Assembly (NCBI RefSeq): GCF_033958435.1
Contig: NC_134138.1
Location: forward strand, 188,887,298 to 188,951,297
Reading direction: 5' to 3'
DNA: 64,000 nucleotides
Origin: Carettochelys insculpta
Taxonomy: Eukaryota > Chordata > Testudines > Carettochelyidae
Below are positions 53,886 to 64,000 of the stretch, piece after piece. Each line of letters starts with the position of its first letter. Position 1 is the first letter of the stretch. The position numbers were made by a program, and so were the translations under genes. Under the pieces are notes generated by a model. It saw only the letters and a list, made by a program, of their open reading frames with translations. It ran no database searches and was not told the origin of the DNA.

Positions 53886-56625
53886 GGATTCTAAGGACTC
53901 TCAATTTAAGATGATGGCCCTTCCATCTATAGGAATATTTCTTTATTTTTTGATTTCACAGTAAAATCCTCAGGTTTGCCAGTTTTGAGCATGGCAGCTT
54001 GAATTTTAGACATCTGAATATGAGTTCTTCGCAGCTTCCAAAAAACTTCTTCCCGGGACTGGATTTAGTTAATTAAGCATGCCTGTCAAGCACAGGCCTC
54101 TGGAAAACCAGGATGATGATAGTCTCTTTTTCTGATTATTAAAGAAAATACAATTGTTAATCAGCTATTAATATTTTGGACCAAGTAGAAGCAGTCTAGT
54201 CACTAAATTTGCTCAACTAAACCAAGTTAATTCCTTTAACTTCTTAAGCTGACAGTGCCTTAAATTGGCCAGATATTGGCCTCCTGTAAAAAAACATCAT
54301 ATAGCTACATTGATGAATAAATCACACACAAAGATCCTATAGATCCCAGGGTTGAGGGGGACTTCTGATGCAATAAGATCTGCTGACTGGGAGTCAGGCG
54401 TGGGAGCAATGTTGGCAGATGCTCTGGGGCCTGGAGATTCAAAGGGGCCTCGAGCTCCTGGCCACCACTGCCACTGCTGCAGGAGTGGCAATGGCCAGAG
54501 CAAGGGCCCTTTGAATGACTGTTGGAACATTGTGTGATGTGCTTTGGGTAGCCCTGAGGGCTGGTGGGGAGGGAATGGGTGGCAGGCTCTGGCTGGCGTT
54601 GAAGGTGCTGCCCCCAGCTCTACTCTTTCCATCCAAGGTCCCACCCCTTTTGGGAACTTAGAACTGGTCCCCTGCTCACCTTGCGCTGGTCCCCTGCTCA
54701 TCAAGACCATTGCTACCCCTGGGTACAATTAAGTATGAGTTGATGCCCAGCTTCAAACATCGGTCTGTGTCTTACACATTTCACAAGTACCTAGTGACTG
54801 AATTGGAGATATCCATGTGGATCATTCTTTAGAATGTCTACAAAGTAGTGAAAATATTAAACATTGTAATGTAAATATCAGGCAGTGACAAGTGACAATA
54901 ATAGTACTCAGTATGTACTCAGGATAGGAAGGTAGGAACATCATTCCTCCTTTGTAGCCAGGAGAATCGTGTGTTTCCACTTATGACTAGACAAGTATTT
55001 TAGTAATATACTAAATCAAATAGCTTCTTAAAGGATCCCTGGCTAAAAAGTTGAGTTAGGGAAAAAAAAAAGTAAAACAGATTTCTTGGAATGTCCGTGG
55101 ACATTTTCCAATAAAACAGACATTGTAAAACTTAGAACCTAATGAAGAAATGTCAGCTTTTCTCATCCATGGCAACACCACCAACTCTGAAACACCTGTT
55201 TTATAGCTCACATCTCTTTTTTTCCTCTCCACACGTCACAGTATTAAACAATGATTTCTCTCTATCTGACATTGCCTGTGATTTTCAGTGTGTATGTGAA
55301 TTTGGTAACTGTTTATTCTGTAATTAGATTTGGAGAAATCAGAGGTACACCTGAAGAGCTTAATTTTTCTAGGAACTTCAAACTGGCAAGGATTATGCAC
55401 CAGTCATACCAGAATAGTAACCCTGTGTGTTCTAGCACCACCTAACTAAGGCCCAAGGAAGTCTGCATCACTTAATATATTTTAGCAGTAATAATAGATT
55501 TCTGTAATAACTTTATAAATATTAATTTGGTATCAGATATTATTTTAGTGAATTTGCAACTAAAATAAGAGTTTCTAATGTTAAAACATTATACTATAGC
55601 CGTCACAATGTGAAGTAACTAGGAAGTTCATAATCTTACAAATAGGTTAGTTATGTGATGCTAGGCAGGTGGATTAAATCTTTGTTGTTTAATGCTATCT
55701 TGTTTGCCACTCTTATGTTGGTTTGCAGTTTGCAGTGTTAGTGAATTAATGGCTTGGTCATCGTTTCTGGAGCAATTATTTACCAGAGTCAAAAGTGGCT
55801 AGCAATTAAGTACAGTTCTCTCTAATGTTGTTCTCTTGGGGATGGTATAGCTGATGCTCCAGAATCAGTATGATTGGATAGACCACAATCTTGACATTTT
55901 TTAGGATTTTTAATCCTCGAAAATCACACACAAAAATCTATATTAAAAATAAGTAAAGATTCTAAAGTCAAGTGCTTAAAATTTTAGAAATGTCCGAGCC
56001 TGTGCACAGAATGAGGCTTGTATCTTACAGGGGTAAAAACAGTATGTAATCATGTAATTAGATGATATAATAATGCATATAAACAGGGGTGTTTAATGCT
56101 GTAGATATAAGACCATCTCGTCGGCAATAAGGATTATTTTCAATGTCACTTTATTGCAGCAACACATAAATTGAATTAACTCACGAAGTAATTTTTATCA
56201 CCGCCCATTTGTTAGGAGTGCTATAATGGCAACCCCAAAGACAGCAATGCTCTGTTTACCACAAACTTGTTACTACAGAACATGGGCAGCACCAGTGCAA
56301 CTTTTTCTACGCGGTACTGCCAGTCATAAATGCTGGCCCACAGAGACAACTTGAATGGTATGAAAGTAACTCATTGTGAAGGCCAAGAGCTGAATGGGCA
56401 TTTCTGTACAGGCTGCCAAAAATATGCCCATTGTAGAAGGTTTAAATGGAGGCCTGTCCACTGAATGTGACTGACTCCTAAACTCATATCTTGTAAGTCT
56501 CAGAAACCTATTAGAATGATAATGGATATTGGACACTACCAAACTAATTTCTACTGGTGACCTACAGGCGAATTGCTCAACATTTATCCCATGGCTGGGG
56601 TGTTTGGGGTGTCCAGGGTGGAGTA
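53886..56625. other. Unassigned sequence
   Basis: 54340-54730 is GC-richer, with overlapping ORFs on both strands and no family motif. It may be an old DNA-transposon fragment, but no ends were found. The remainder is AT-rich and featureless. Confidence 0.45.
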
Positions 56626-56629
56626 CAGA

Positions 56630-58810
56630 AATGGTTCAAAATAGGGCTTTATCTCCAAATGTGATCGTTTCAAACACCTTCAGAGCCAGGTGCAAATGGC
56701 ACTTTGCAAAATGCAAGATGAGTGGTGGGAGAGTAAAGCTGATGAAGTCCAATACTACGCTGACACCAAGAACCCCAAGATGTTCTTCAGTGCTATCAAA
56801 GCTGTATATGGACCTTCAAAACCAAGTACTACACCTCTCCTGTCTGCAGATGGCATGATCCTTCTGAGGGAGAAGAACAACATCAACAATAGGTGAAGAG
56901 AGCACTTCAGCAACCTTCTCAACAGACCCTCCATTGTTGACCTTGTGGCCCTCCACCAGATCCCTCAGAAACCCACAATAGACAGTCTTGACCTGCCCCC
57001 TACAATGGATGAAGTCAAAAAGGCAATCAGCCAGACCAGCTCTGGCAAAGTCCCTGGGATGGACGGTATCCCTGCTGAAATTTTCAAAATGGCAGGACCA
57101 GTGTCACTTGAAGCCTTTTACAACATTGTGATCAGCATCTGGGAAGAAGAAGACATGCCCAAAGACTTTAAGGATGCCACAATCATCTTGCTCTTCAAGA
57201 ACAAGGGCAACAAAGCTGACTGTGGAAATTACCGGGGCATCTCCCTTCTCTGCACTGCTGGGAAGATCTTGGCTCGAGTCATCCTCAACTGTCTGATCAC
57301 CAGCATCTCAGAGGAGAACCTACCAGAGGCACATTGTGGTTTTCGCCCAAGCCGCACCACCATTGACATGATCTTTGCTGTTCATCAGGTCCAGGAAAAG
57401 TGCATAGAGCAGAACTTGGATCTGTACGCTGTCTTTATAGACCTGACCAAGGCGTTTGACACCGTCAACAGAGAAGCCCTGTGGATCATCTTGTCAAAAC
57501 TTGGCTGCCCGAGAAGATTCGTTAACCTCATACGCCTGTTCCACGATGACATGACTGGCTTTGTTCTTTCAAATGGCGAGTACTCAGATCCATTTGAGAT
57601 ATCCAGTGGTGTGAAGCAAGGGTGCGTGCTGGCCCCAACTGTTATTCTACCTTTTTTTCACGTGTGTCCTCAGGCACAGAGTTAGGGACCTGGACCATGA
57701 AGTCTACATAAAATACAGACTTGATGGGTCACTTTTCGAGCTTTGTCGTCTGAATGCTAAAACCAAGATGCTTGAGAGGCTCATCCTTGAAGCCCTTTTT
57801 GCTGATGACTGTGCGCTTATGGCACACAAGCAATCTGATCTCCAGCTCATCGTCAACAAGTTTGCTGATGCCACTCGCCTCTTTGGTTTGACCATCAGCC
57901 TAGGAAAGACCGAGGTACTGTTTCAACCTGCTCCAGGATCTGCCGTTCTCCCTGCTTCAATCTTTATTGAAGGAACAGAGTTAAAAACAGTAGAGGAGTT
58001 CAAGTACCTTGGCAGTGTGATAGCCAATGATGGCTCTCGTGACAAAGAAATCAATGCCAGAATCTGCCAGGCTAGCTGGGCACTAGAATGTCTGAGAGCG
58101 TGTTGTATCAGCACAATGTCCAATAGTCCACTAAACAAAGTGTACAAGAGTGGAGTCCTGACCAGTCTCCTGTATGGCTGGGAAACCTGGACCTTGTACA
58201 GAAAACATATAAAACTGCTGGAGTGCTTCCACACGTGCAGCCTGAGGTCAATACTGCACATTTGATGGCAGGACAGAATTACGAACCTGGAAGTCCTGGA
58301 CAGAGCAGGAACCACGAGCATCGAAGCCATGATTCTGAAAGCCCAGCTTCACTGGCCAGGGAATGGCATATGAATGGAGGAGTCGAGAATGCCTAAGCAA
58401 CTCCTCTATGGTGAACTCTCCCAGGGCAAAAGCAATCAAGGTAGTCCTCACAAGAGATATAAAGACTGTGAAGGCCAACATAGGTCATGCTGGTTTAAAA
58501 CCAGATCAGCTCGAGCAGCATGCAAAAGACCGAACAGGCTGGCGTGCTCTCATACGACATGTGTATGACAACTTTGAAGATCAGCGACGCATACGCTTCA
58601 TTGACGCTCGTGAGAGGAAGAAAGCAACAGCAGCAGCCACACCAACAGAGCCAGGACAATTCCCTTGCCCCCACTGTGAACGCTCATGCTGTTCAAAGTT
58701 TGGACTCCTCAGCCACATGTGAGTCCACAACGGATGAGCTTGTGCAAGCTCAAGACATCATCGTTGGACACAACAGACTACCTACTATCCCGTGTCTAAT
58801 CTTTTAGGTA
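56630..58810 (+). mobile_element. Non-CR1 LINE, 3' half, decayed
   Basis: Reading plus: a linker (MQDEWWESKADEVQYYADTK, MFFSAIKAVYGP, PLLSADG), reverse transcriptase, then a C-terminal C2H2-like motif (CPHCERSCCSKFGLLSHM) near 58665-58722. Stops and frameshifts occur near 56893, 57630-57690 and 58263. Palm motifs and order are those of a non-LTR retrotransposon unlike CR1. I cannot fix the clade from memory (RTE-, I- or Nimb-like relatives are possible). No poly(A) or 3' repeat tail was recognised. Confidence 0.8.
56945..58265 (+). pseudogene. Reverse transcriptase of the non-CR1 LINE
   Basis: The first block, 56945-57640, has SGKVPGMDGIPAEIFKMAG, LFKNKGNKADCGNYRGISLL, GFRPSRTTIDMIFAVHQVQE, the first catalytic motif FIDLTKAFDTVNREAL and VKQGCVLAP. 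The frame then shifts (HRVRDLDHEV, YIKYRLDGSLFELCRLNAK), and a second open block (57690-58265) carries ALFADDCALMAH (the YADD-type box), GLTISLGKTEV and TSLLYGWETWTLYRKHIKLL, ending at a TGA at 58263-58265. It copied its RNA at the target site when active. It is now a pseudogene. Confidence 0.88.
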
Positions 58811-59240
58811 CCCGGTTTTGGACTAGTATTCTGCTGAAAGTGCACAGGCTATTGATTCCAGCTGCTGTTTGCACAATGTGAATTTATGTTCAGTGATGGG
58901 ACAGTAGTCTGTAAAGGAACAATGGGTTTCAGTAATTTGGCTTTTGAGCCAACTGTATGGGCTCTTGTAAGTTTTTAAAATTGCACTGGACTCCTCAGCT
59001 GTCTTTTTTCCAGAATCAATCTTCATGTTTGAAAAATTGGGCACTATTGTAAACAAATACCTTTAGTTTGATTTTTTTTTTTTTTTTTATAAACTGCAAC
59101 TTCAGAACAATTCAAACAGGAGAAAATGGCATTAGCACATTGGTAATGTGGGCTAGTTTTCTTTTGTCTTTCAATTCTGCTAAGTGCAAACATTCTTAGG
59201 TCACTGATTGCTGCCGAGTGTAGTGCATCACCGTGTACTC
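58811..59240. other. Unassigned sequence with a T-run
   Basis: A long T-run (about 59070-59090) within otherwise unassigned sequence. No gene. Confidence 0.5.
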
Positions 59241-59243
59241 TTG

Positions 59244-59452
59244 GGCTATGTCGAGACCGCTATTTCAGCATCACTGTACACCTCATGAGGAGAACAGGAA
59301 TACCTCAAAACAGGGCTTTGTTTTGGCACCTGGCACCATTTAGGCAGCGTCACATTCCGAAATAGCCTGTTTAGAAATCTACTTGAAATAAGCTACACAA
59401 TTTGCATAGTGCGTAGCTTACTTTGATCTTACAGTGCTGTCTAGATATAGCC
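59244..59452. mobile_element. Harbinger-like MITE, decayed
   Basis: The left end GGCTATGTCGAGACCGC pairs with the reverse-strand right end GGCTATATCTAGACAGC. 209 bp with one TTCCGAAATAGCC block. Flanks TTG and TGT do not match, so the duplication has decayed or the limits are slightly off. Confidence 0.68.
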
Positions 59453-60554
59453 TGTGTTATATGTCAGGGATTTCACTAGAAAGAGCCTAGAAGGTGAAAT
59501 CTCACATTCCCCAGGATTTTTGGTTTAACTGATTTTTTTTCTAATATTCCTACCCTATAACCTAGAATGCACGAAATGAGAATATTGTAAATTTAATCTC
59601 CACACCCTCACATCTGTCCACAGAGTAGATAGTGAGGAAAATGGAATGTGACTTAGCCTCATAAGATGGGCATATGTTGAGACTGGGGCTATGCAAACCC
59701 TAGAGGGTTTGTTTGGCAAATATTTTGTGAACAGAGCTTTTCAGTGTGGTTTGGAACCAACCAAATCATGCACATTCACACAAAGGTCTGTGTTTGATGA
59801 GCCCATTAAAGAAACCATTTCAATCATCACTTCTTCCCTAACCTACATCACCAGTAGTTTAATTACTGGATTTCTATTGGGAGGGTGTGCACAGATGGTC
59901 TGGCCTCCTTATTCCTTCCAAAATCACTGGAGCTGGTTGCAGTTCTTTTTCCATAAAAAAAATTAGAAACAATCAGTTTTCATTTTGTATTAAATTATTC
60001 ACTTTTTCTTTTCAACACTTCATTTTTGTTTATCTCCTTTTCTCTCTTTTATTACTCTCCCTCCTTTCACTTCCCTCCAGTGGAAAAAAAAAGGAAGAAA
60101 ACAGTCTCATTTTTATGTGTTGTCTTATTTTCTTCACTGTTTCAAATGATTTTTAAGTTAAATTGGTCAATTTTCAACGAAATTAAGAGCAAAAATGGAA
60201 AAAAATAAAAAAGCAATCAATTTTTTCCATGATAAAGATTATTACCATTGAAAATCCATTTTCCAATTCCATCTGTTTATCCCACTCCGTAGCTAACTCA
60301 GAGAGGTCATTGGTTTTACTAATGGAAAATGAATAAATATTATTAGAATCTTTTCATAACTAATTAATGAGAGCATGGTCAAGCTAATTGTTCAAATCTG
60401 ACACCACGCTGCACTGAGTATAAGCCTGGTGCAGTTTATTTCTTCTCTGGAGCAGTAGGGAGATCTAGAAGCAGATTCTCACTCTGACAACTCATTCCAT
60501 AGATTTGTTTCCCTGGGGTAGCACAAATGTGCACTGCTCCTTGCTCAGGATATA
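59453..60554. other. Unassigned AT-rich sequence
   Basis: No gene or repeat recognised. Confidence 0.5.
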
Positions 60555-60562
60555 CCATAAAG

Positions 60563-60882
60563 CAATGGTTCCCAACCTGGGGTCCATGGGCCCTGGAGGG
60601 TGAGTGAGGGTATTGCAAGGGGTTCCATGAAAAAAATAAAAGATAAATACAAATGATAATAGTAAATAGGTTTTAAATAAATTGCAAAGTTACAATTAAT
60701 TATTCTTTTAAATTAATTCTCTTCCTATAATATTATTAATTACAGTCCAAAAATCTATGTTGTGGTTTCCTTTTTCATTTAACGAAGTATAGGTTGCAGC
60801 TTGAATTAGTTTTGATGGGGGTCTGTGAATGGTTTGGGGAGCTAATGGGGGTCCACACTCGTGAAGAGGTTGGGAGCCACCG
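60563..60882. mobile_element. hAT MITE with perfect 8-bp TSD
   Basis: A 320-bp element flanked by identical CCATAAAG octamers (60555-60562 and 60883-60890). The ends are CAATGGTTCCCAACCTGG and, reverse strand, CGGTGGCTCCCAACCTC. The AT-rich interior has no ORF. Confidence 0.93.
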
Positions 60883-60890
60883 CCATAAAG

Positions 60891-61214
60891 TGTTTGTATA
60901 GAGCATAAGTTGGTATTTTAGACATTCTGAAAAAAACATTTATGGGTGTATATTGAAGACTATGTTGGAATAGCAAGTAATTAATTTGAAAGCAGGGCAT
61001 TCCTGGTCCTGCTCGGAGCGTGGGTGGTTCAGTAGTAAAGTATGCATGAGAGTCTTTCAGGATGGAAGAAGCCAACCAAGAAAATGGTGGAGTGAGTTGA
61101 CCATCTCCACCTTAGGGAGCCGCTTGCTTTGCGTCTCTCTGGTTTTGAGTTCTAATGTGTTACTCTTCTGAATTCTGAAAAATAAAGTTCTGTCATGTAG
61201 CAATCTTCTGGCAA
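60891..61214. other. Unassigned sequence
   Basis: No gene or repeat recognised. Confidence 0.5.
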
Positions 61215-61242
61215 GTGTGTATGTGTATGCGTGTGTGTGTGG
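61215..61242 (+). repeat. GT-rich microsatellite
   Basis: GTGTGTATGTGTATGCGTGT and further GT units run directly up to the MITE start at 61243. Confidence 0.8.
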
Positions 61243-61520
61243 GGCCATGTCTACACTACAACAATCCATTGACAGAAGTTACTGTTGGAAAAGATCTTCT
61301 GGCAAAGCCTCTGTCGACAGATCACGTCCACACACAAAAGCAGCAACCCTCTCTGTTGACAGACAGCAGCCAAACTACCCAATGACTCTCTCAGCAGAGA
61401 AGCCATCTGGAAGCTTAACAAACAGGGTTGCCTGGGGAGCCAGAAGCCTTATCTGCCAACAAAAGGGCCCCTGGAGTATTTACATAGCTTTTGTGTGCAC
61501 AGGAGACTGTTGATGAAGGT
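61243..61520. mobile_element. Harbinger-like MITE left part, GTTGACAGAAG family
   Basis: It begins GGCCATGTCTACACTACAA, then CATTGACAGAAGTTACTG, TCTGTCGACAGATCACG and CTGTTGACAGACAGC, the same motifs as 34494 and 39426. No right end was found. 61560-61760 is GC-richer and may be a remnant of a longer parent, but I could not identify a domain. Confidence 0.7.
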
Positions 61521-62586
61521 ACTATTCCTGAACACAGAGAGGCACAACACTGTCAGCCAATTTGCCAGGGTGGAAAAGCTGGAGCCCCATGATGAGCAAC
61601 TCCTCCTGCAGCCTCCCAGAACTTCCAGACTGCTGCAACTAGCTCATTTGCAGCATGCAAGCGCAAGTAGGGAGGGGAAAAAGGAGGGGGGTGTTGTTCA
61701 GGGGACGAGGCAGAGTGGCTGTGAAGCCCTGCAGACTGAAGCCAATAGTGCAGCCCAGTAGCCGCAGGGCTTGGTGCACTCACACAGGACTCTTGAGACT
61801 GGGTCTGTGCAAACCCGAAAGGCACCTGAGGCATAAGGGGCCAGCGACAGAGGGTTTTTTTCCAGCAGAGGCACATTTACACGGCCTGTTTCCTGCCAGC
61901 AACAAGATCTCGTGCAGCTATGCTAATTAGCCATGTAATTATGTTAACAAGTGGCCATTTGCAACTGCGAGACTGCTCATTAACATGAAGCTGCCAGCAA
62001 TGCCAGTCCCTGTAGATCCAGCCACTGTGGGGCCTGGAGCAAGGTGCATGTGATGGGGAGGTGGGAGGAGGCTCTGCACCCACAGAAGGAGCAGGGTCTT
62101 GGGCAGAAGGGATAGGACTGAGGGCAATCAGCCCTTAGCACCAGCTGGACTGCAGCCTCCCCACCCAGTCTTTAGAGACACACAAAGTGGTGTTCTAGCA
62201 GCAGTTCTAAGGGGCTCAGGGCTCTGGCTGTCACCACGATGGTGGACAGAAGCTCTGGGCTCCTTTTGAATTGCCAGGCTCCAGGGAAATTGCCCCCTTT
62301 GCAATCCCCACCAGCGGGTCTGTTCTGTGATGACCTCATTGAGCTCTTCAATAAGCAGCAGAACGCCTGTTTAAATATATGGGAAGTGCACCCACTTATT
62401 CCAGAGATGCTGTTGGCCTCAGAAATATTAGAGGTGGTTCAGTAATAAGTTACTCTGTGTGTGCATGTGTGTATGTACAAGAATATACTTCACCTTGCTC
62501 TGTCATGTTTGTACCACCAGCAGGGGTGCTGGAACAATTTGTTTAGTGGGGGTGCTGAGAGCCATTGAATCAAACTGTAAACCCTA
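61521..62586. other. Unassigned sequence
   Basis: GC-rich stretches at 61590-61760 and 62100-62330 give overlapping ORFs with no recognised domain. A GT-type run lies near 62455-62478. Confidence 0.45.
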
Positions 62587-62905
62587 TACAGGTTGAACCT
62601 CTCTAATCCGGCACTCTCTCATCTGGCAACATCTGCAATCCAGCATGATTTTAGTTAGCTGGATGTCCACTTATCATGGGTGCGATCAAGTTTCTTGTGG
62701 TCCCGTAAAGTTTGTTTACAGCCACCAGTTCTGGCTCTGAGTGTTCTGTGCTGTTATTTAGCTGTAATTTACTCCTAAATGTCTTCTATGAGTCTGGTAA
62801 GCAGTGGAAGTTTTGGTAATGTGTGAGACAATGTCAGCCTCCTGTGGTTTGTCAAATTCTCTCGGTCAGGTCCCAAGGGAGTTGGATGAGAGAGGTTCAA
62901 CTGTA
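62587..62905. mobile_element. Tigger/pogo-like MITE (CAGGTTGAACCTC family)
   Basis: The ends CAGGTTGAACCTCTCTAATC and, reverse strand, CAGTTGAACCTCTCTCATCC are flanked by TA. The interior matches the inverse of 10391-10716, including GTTCTGTGCTGTTATTTAGC and TGGATGTCCACTTA blocks. Confidence 0.85.
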
Positions 62906-64000
62906 TATGATGAAAACCACTTCAAGCCAGGGGTGGGGTAGTACCCACAGCACTTTTATTTCCAGCATCTATAATTTTCTGCTGCAAAATCTTCTACTGA
63001 TACTAATTTTTCATCCCCACTGCAAACCAGCATCAGTGCAATATACTCCTTTGCCACTTATGCCCACTGGGTGACAATTGATATTGAAAGTATATTAATA
63101 TGACAGATTGTCACAACTGAGGTTAGTGATCAAAGTACTTGCCCCAGCATGCATTTGGACCACCACTTTGTCTGTAATCAGTCATATGGTGAGCTAGAGT
63201 TAGTTTGTTTCTGAACTCAAGTCTCCATTTAGGTATAGACTTGCCTGAAATGGCCCAGATTAAATCCAGATCATAATTAAGTGAAAGAGCTTTTTTTCCT
63301 CACATGCCCAGAATTTGGTATATACATTCGCATTGTTTTGTGTAGTGTGATGTGATTCAGAATTGTATAAAATGACTACACACAGTGGAAAATATAAAAT
63401 AGCCTAAGCAAAGGGAACTTTTCAGTGCTTTGGAGGATACTATTCATTTTCATTTAGCAAAGGAGAAAATGGTAAGGTTTGTAACAAATGGAAAAACAAC
63501 AAAACAGCTGAGGATTAAAAAACTCCTGTTGCCCTCTGGCTATCCTGACTGAAAACAATTAAAAACTAATGGTTATTTCTGCCACGGCAATGTTTTGAGA
63601 GCATCCAGAAGGGAGTACTTCTTATAAGAACAATAAAACCATAGACATCTCCAATCAAGAATATCACCATTTCCATATCAAATTTAAGGCATGTGACCAC
63701 ATTTTACTTTTTTTAAATTAAGACATCAGATGTTTACAGGGGTTTTAACTTGACTCTTTTCAAGTGAAATTGAATAACAATTTACAGGACTCTGTCCTGC
63801 AAAGTGTGGAGCATCATTTGAAGATGCTGAATATTTTCAACTGCCATTTAGATCAGTGGGAGCTGTGGGTATGCAAGACTAATACATGGAAGAATGTATT
63901 TCTTGGATGTTAATGGCTGACTGAATTTATTCATTCCTGACATACTTTTTAAAATGTAAATATTTATCTGTGAATTTTGGGTGCCTCCATTTTGGGTCTC
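62906..64000. other. Unassigned AT-rich sequence
   Basis: No gene or repeat recognised up to the window edge. Confidence 0.5.

Overview
This is repeat-dense, non-coding vertebrate nuclear DNA. The best guess for the source is a cryptodiran turtle genome, from repeat content alone: several CR1 LINE copies (one keeps a 287-codon reverse transcriptase block), short retroposons whose tails look like turtle tRNA-derived SINEs, traces of MIR, and many DNA-transposon relics (hAT, Tigger/pogo-like and PIF/Harbinger-like) with recognisable inverted ends and target-site duplications (TSDs). I found no host protein-coding exon, no functional tRNA or rRNA gene and nothing prokaryotic. Repeat names come from memory of the families, because no search could be run. 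Ends and TSDs were read directly from the sequence.

Layout. 1-950 is a mosaic of CR1 pieces in alternating orientation, followed by a fold-back MITE (981-1436). 1504-4640 is one minus-strand CR1 split by a Tigger-like MITE and by a Harbinger-like MITE. 5.9-8.2 kb and 11.35-11.7 kb hold hAT elements. 9.87-11.23 kb is a second CR1 split by a Tigger-like MITE. 14.2-17.0 kb has two Harbinger-like MITEs and a MIR. 18.74-23.2 kb is one decayed hAT element with a remnant of the transposase C-terminal dimerisation domain; a Tigger-like element and about 2.3 kb of GC-rich DNA (itself including a hAT) have been inserted into it.

The centrepiece is 23274-26841, a 3.57 kb PIF/Harbinger transposon with both inverted ends, a TAT duplication, a plus-strand DDE transposase with one short intron, and a convergent minus-strand Myb/SANT-like protein. 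The transposase seems to have lost the segment with the third catalytic acidic residue, and the Myb-like frame is broken near its start at a nine-base homopolymer, so this copy is probably not autonomous.

From 27 to 64 kb the sequence is AT-rich and mostly unassigned. It is studded with fold-back MITEs sharing GTCTACAC-type ends, fold-back SINEs (36.5, 37.4 and 42.2 kb), short hAT elements with perfect 8-bp TSDs (41.1 and 60.6 kb), a second, older Harbinger-type relic with a Myb-like domain (47.3-48.4 kb), and a broken LINE of another clade with a C-terminal C2H2-like motif (56.6-58.8 kb).

How the parts fit: Harbinger transposase and the Myb-like protein are both needed for transposition in this superfamily. 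Non-autonomous fold-back elements with matching ends and 3-bp TSDs are the likely passengers. The window therefore samples several generations of one Harbinger/MITE system, from a CpG-rich, probably young copy to strongly decayed palindromes.
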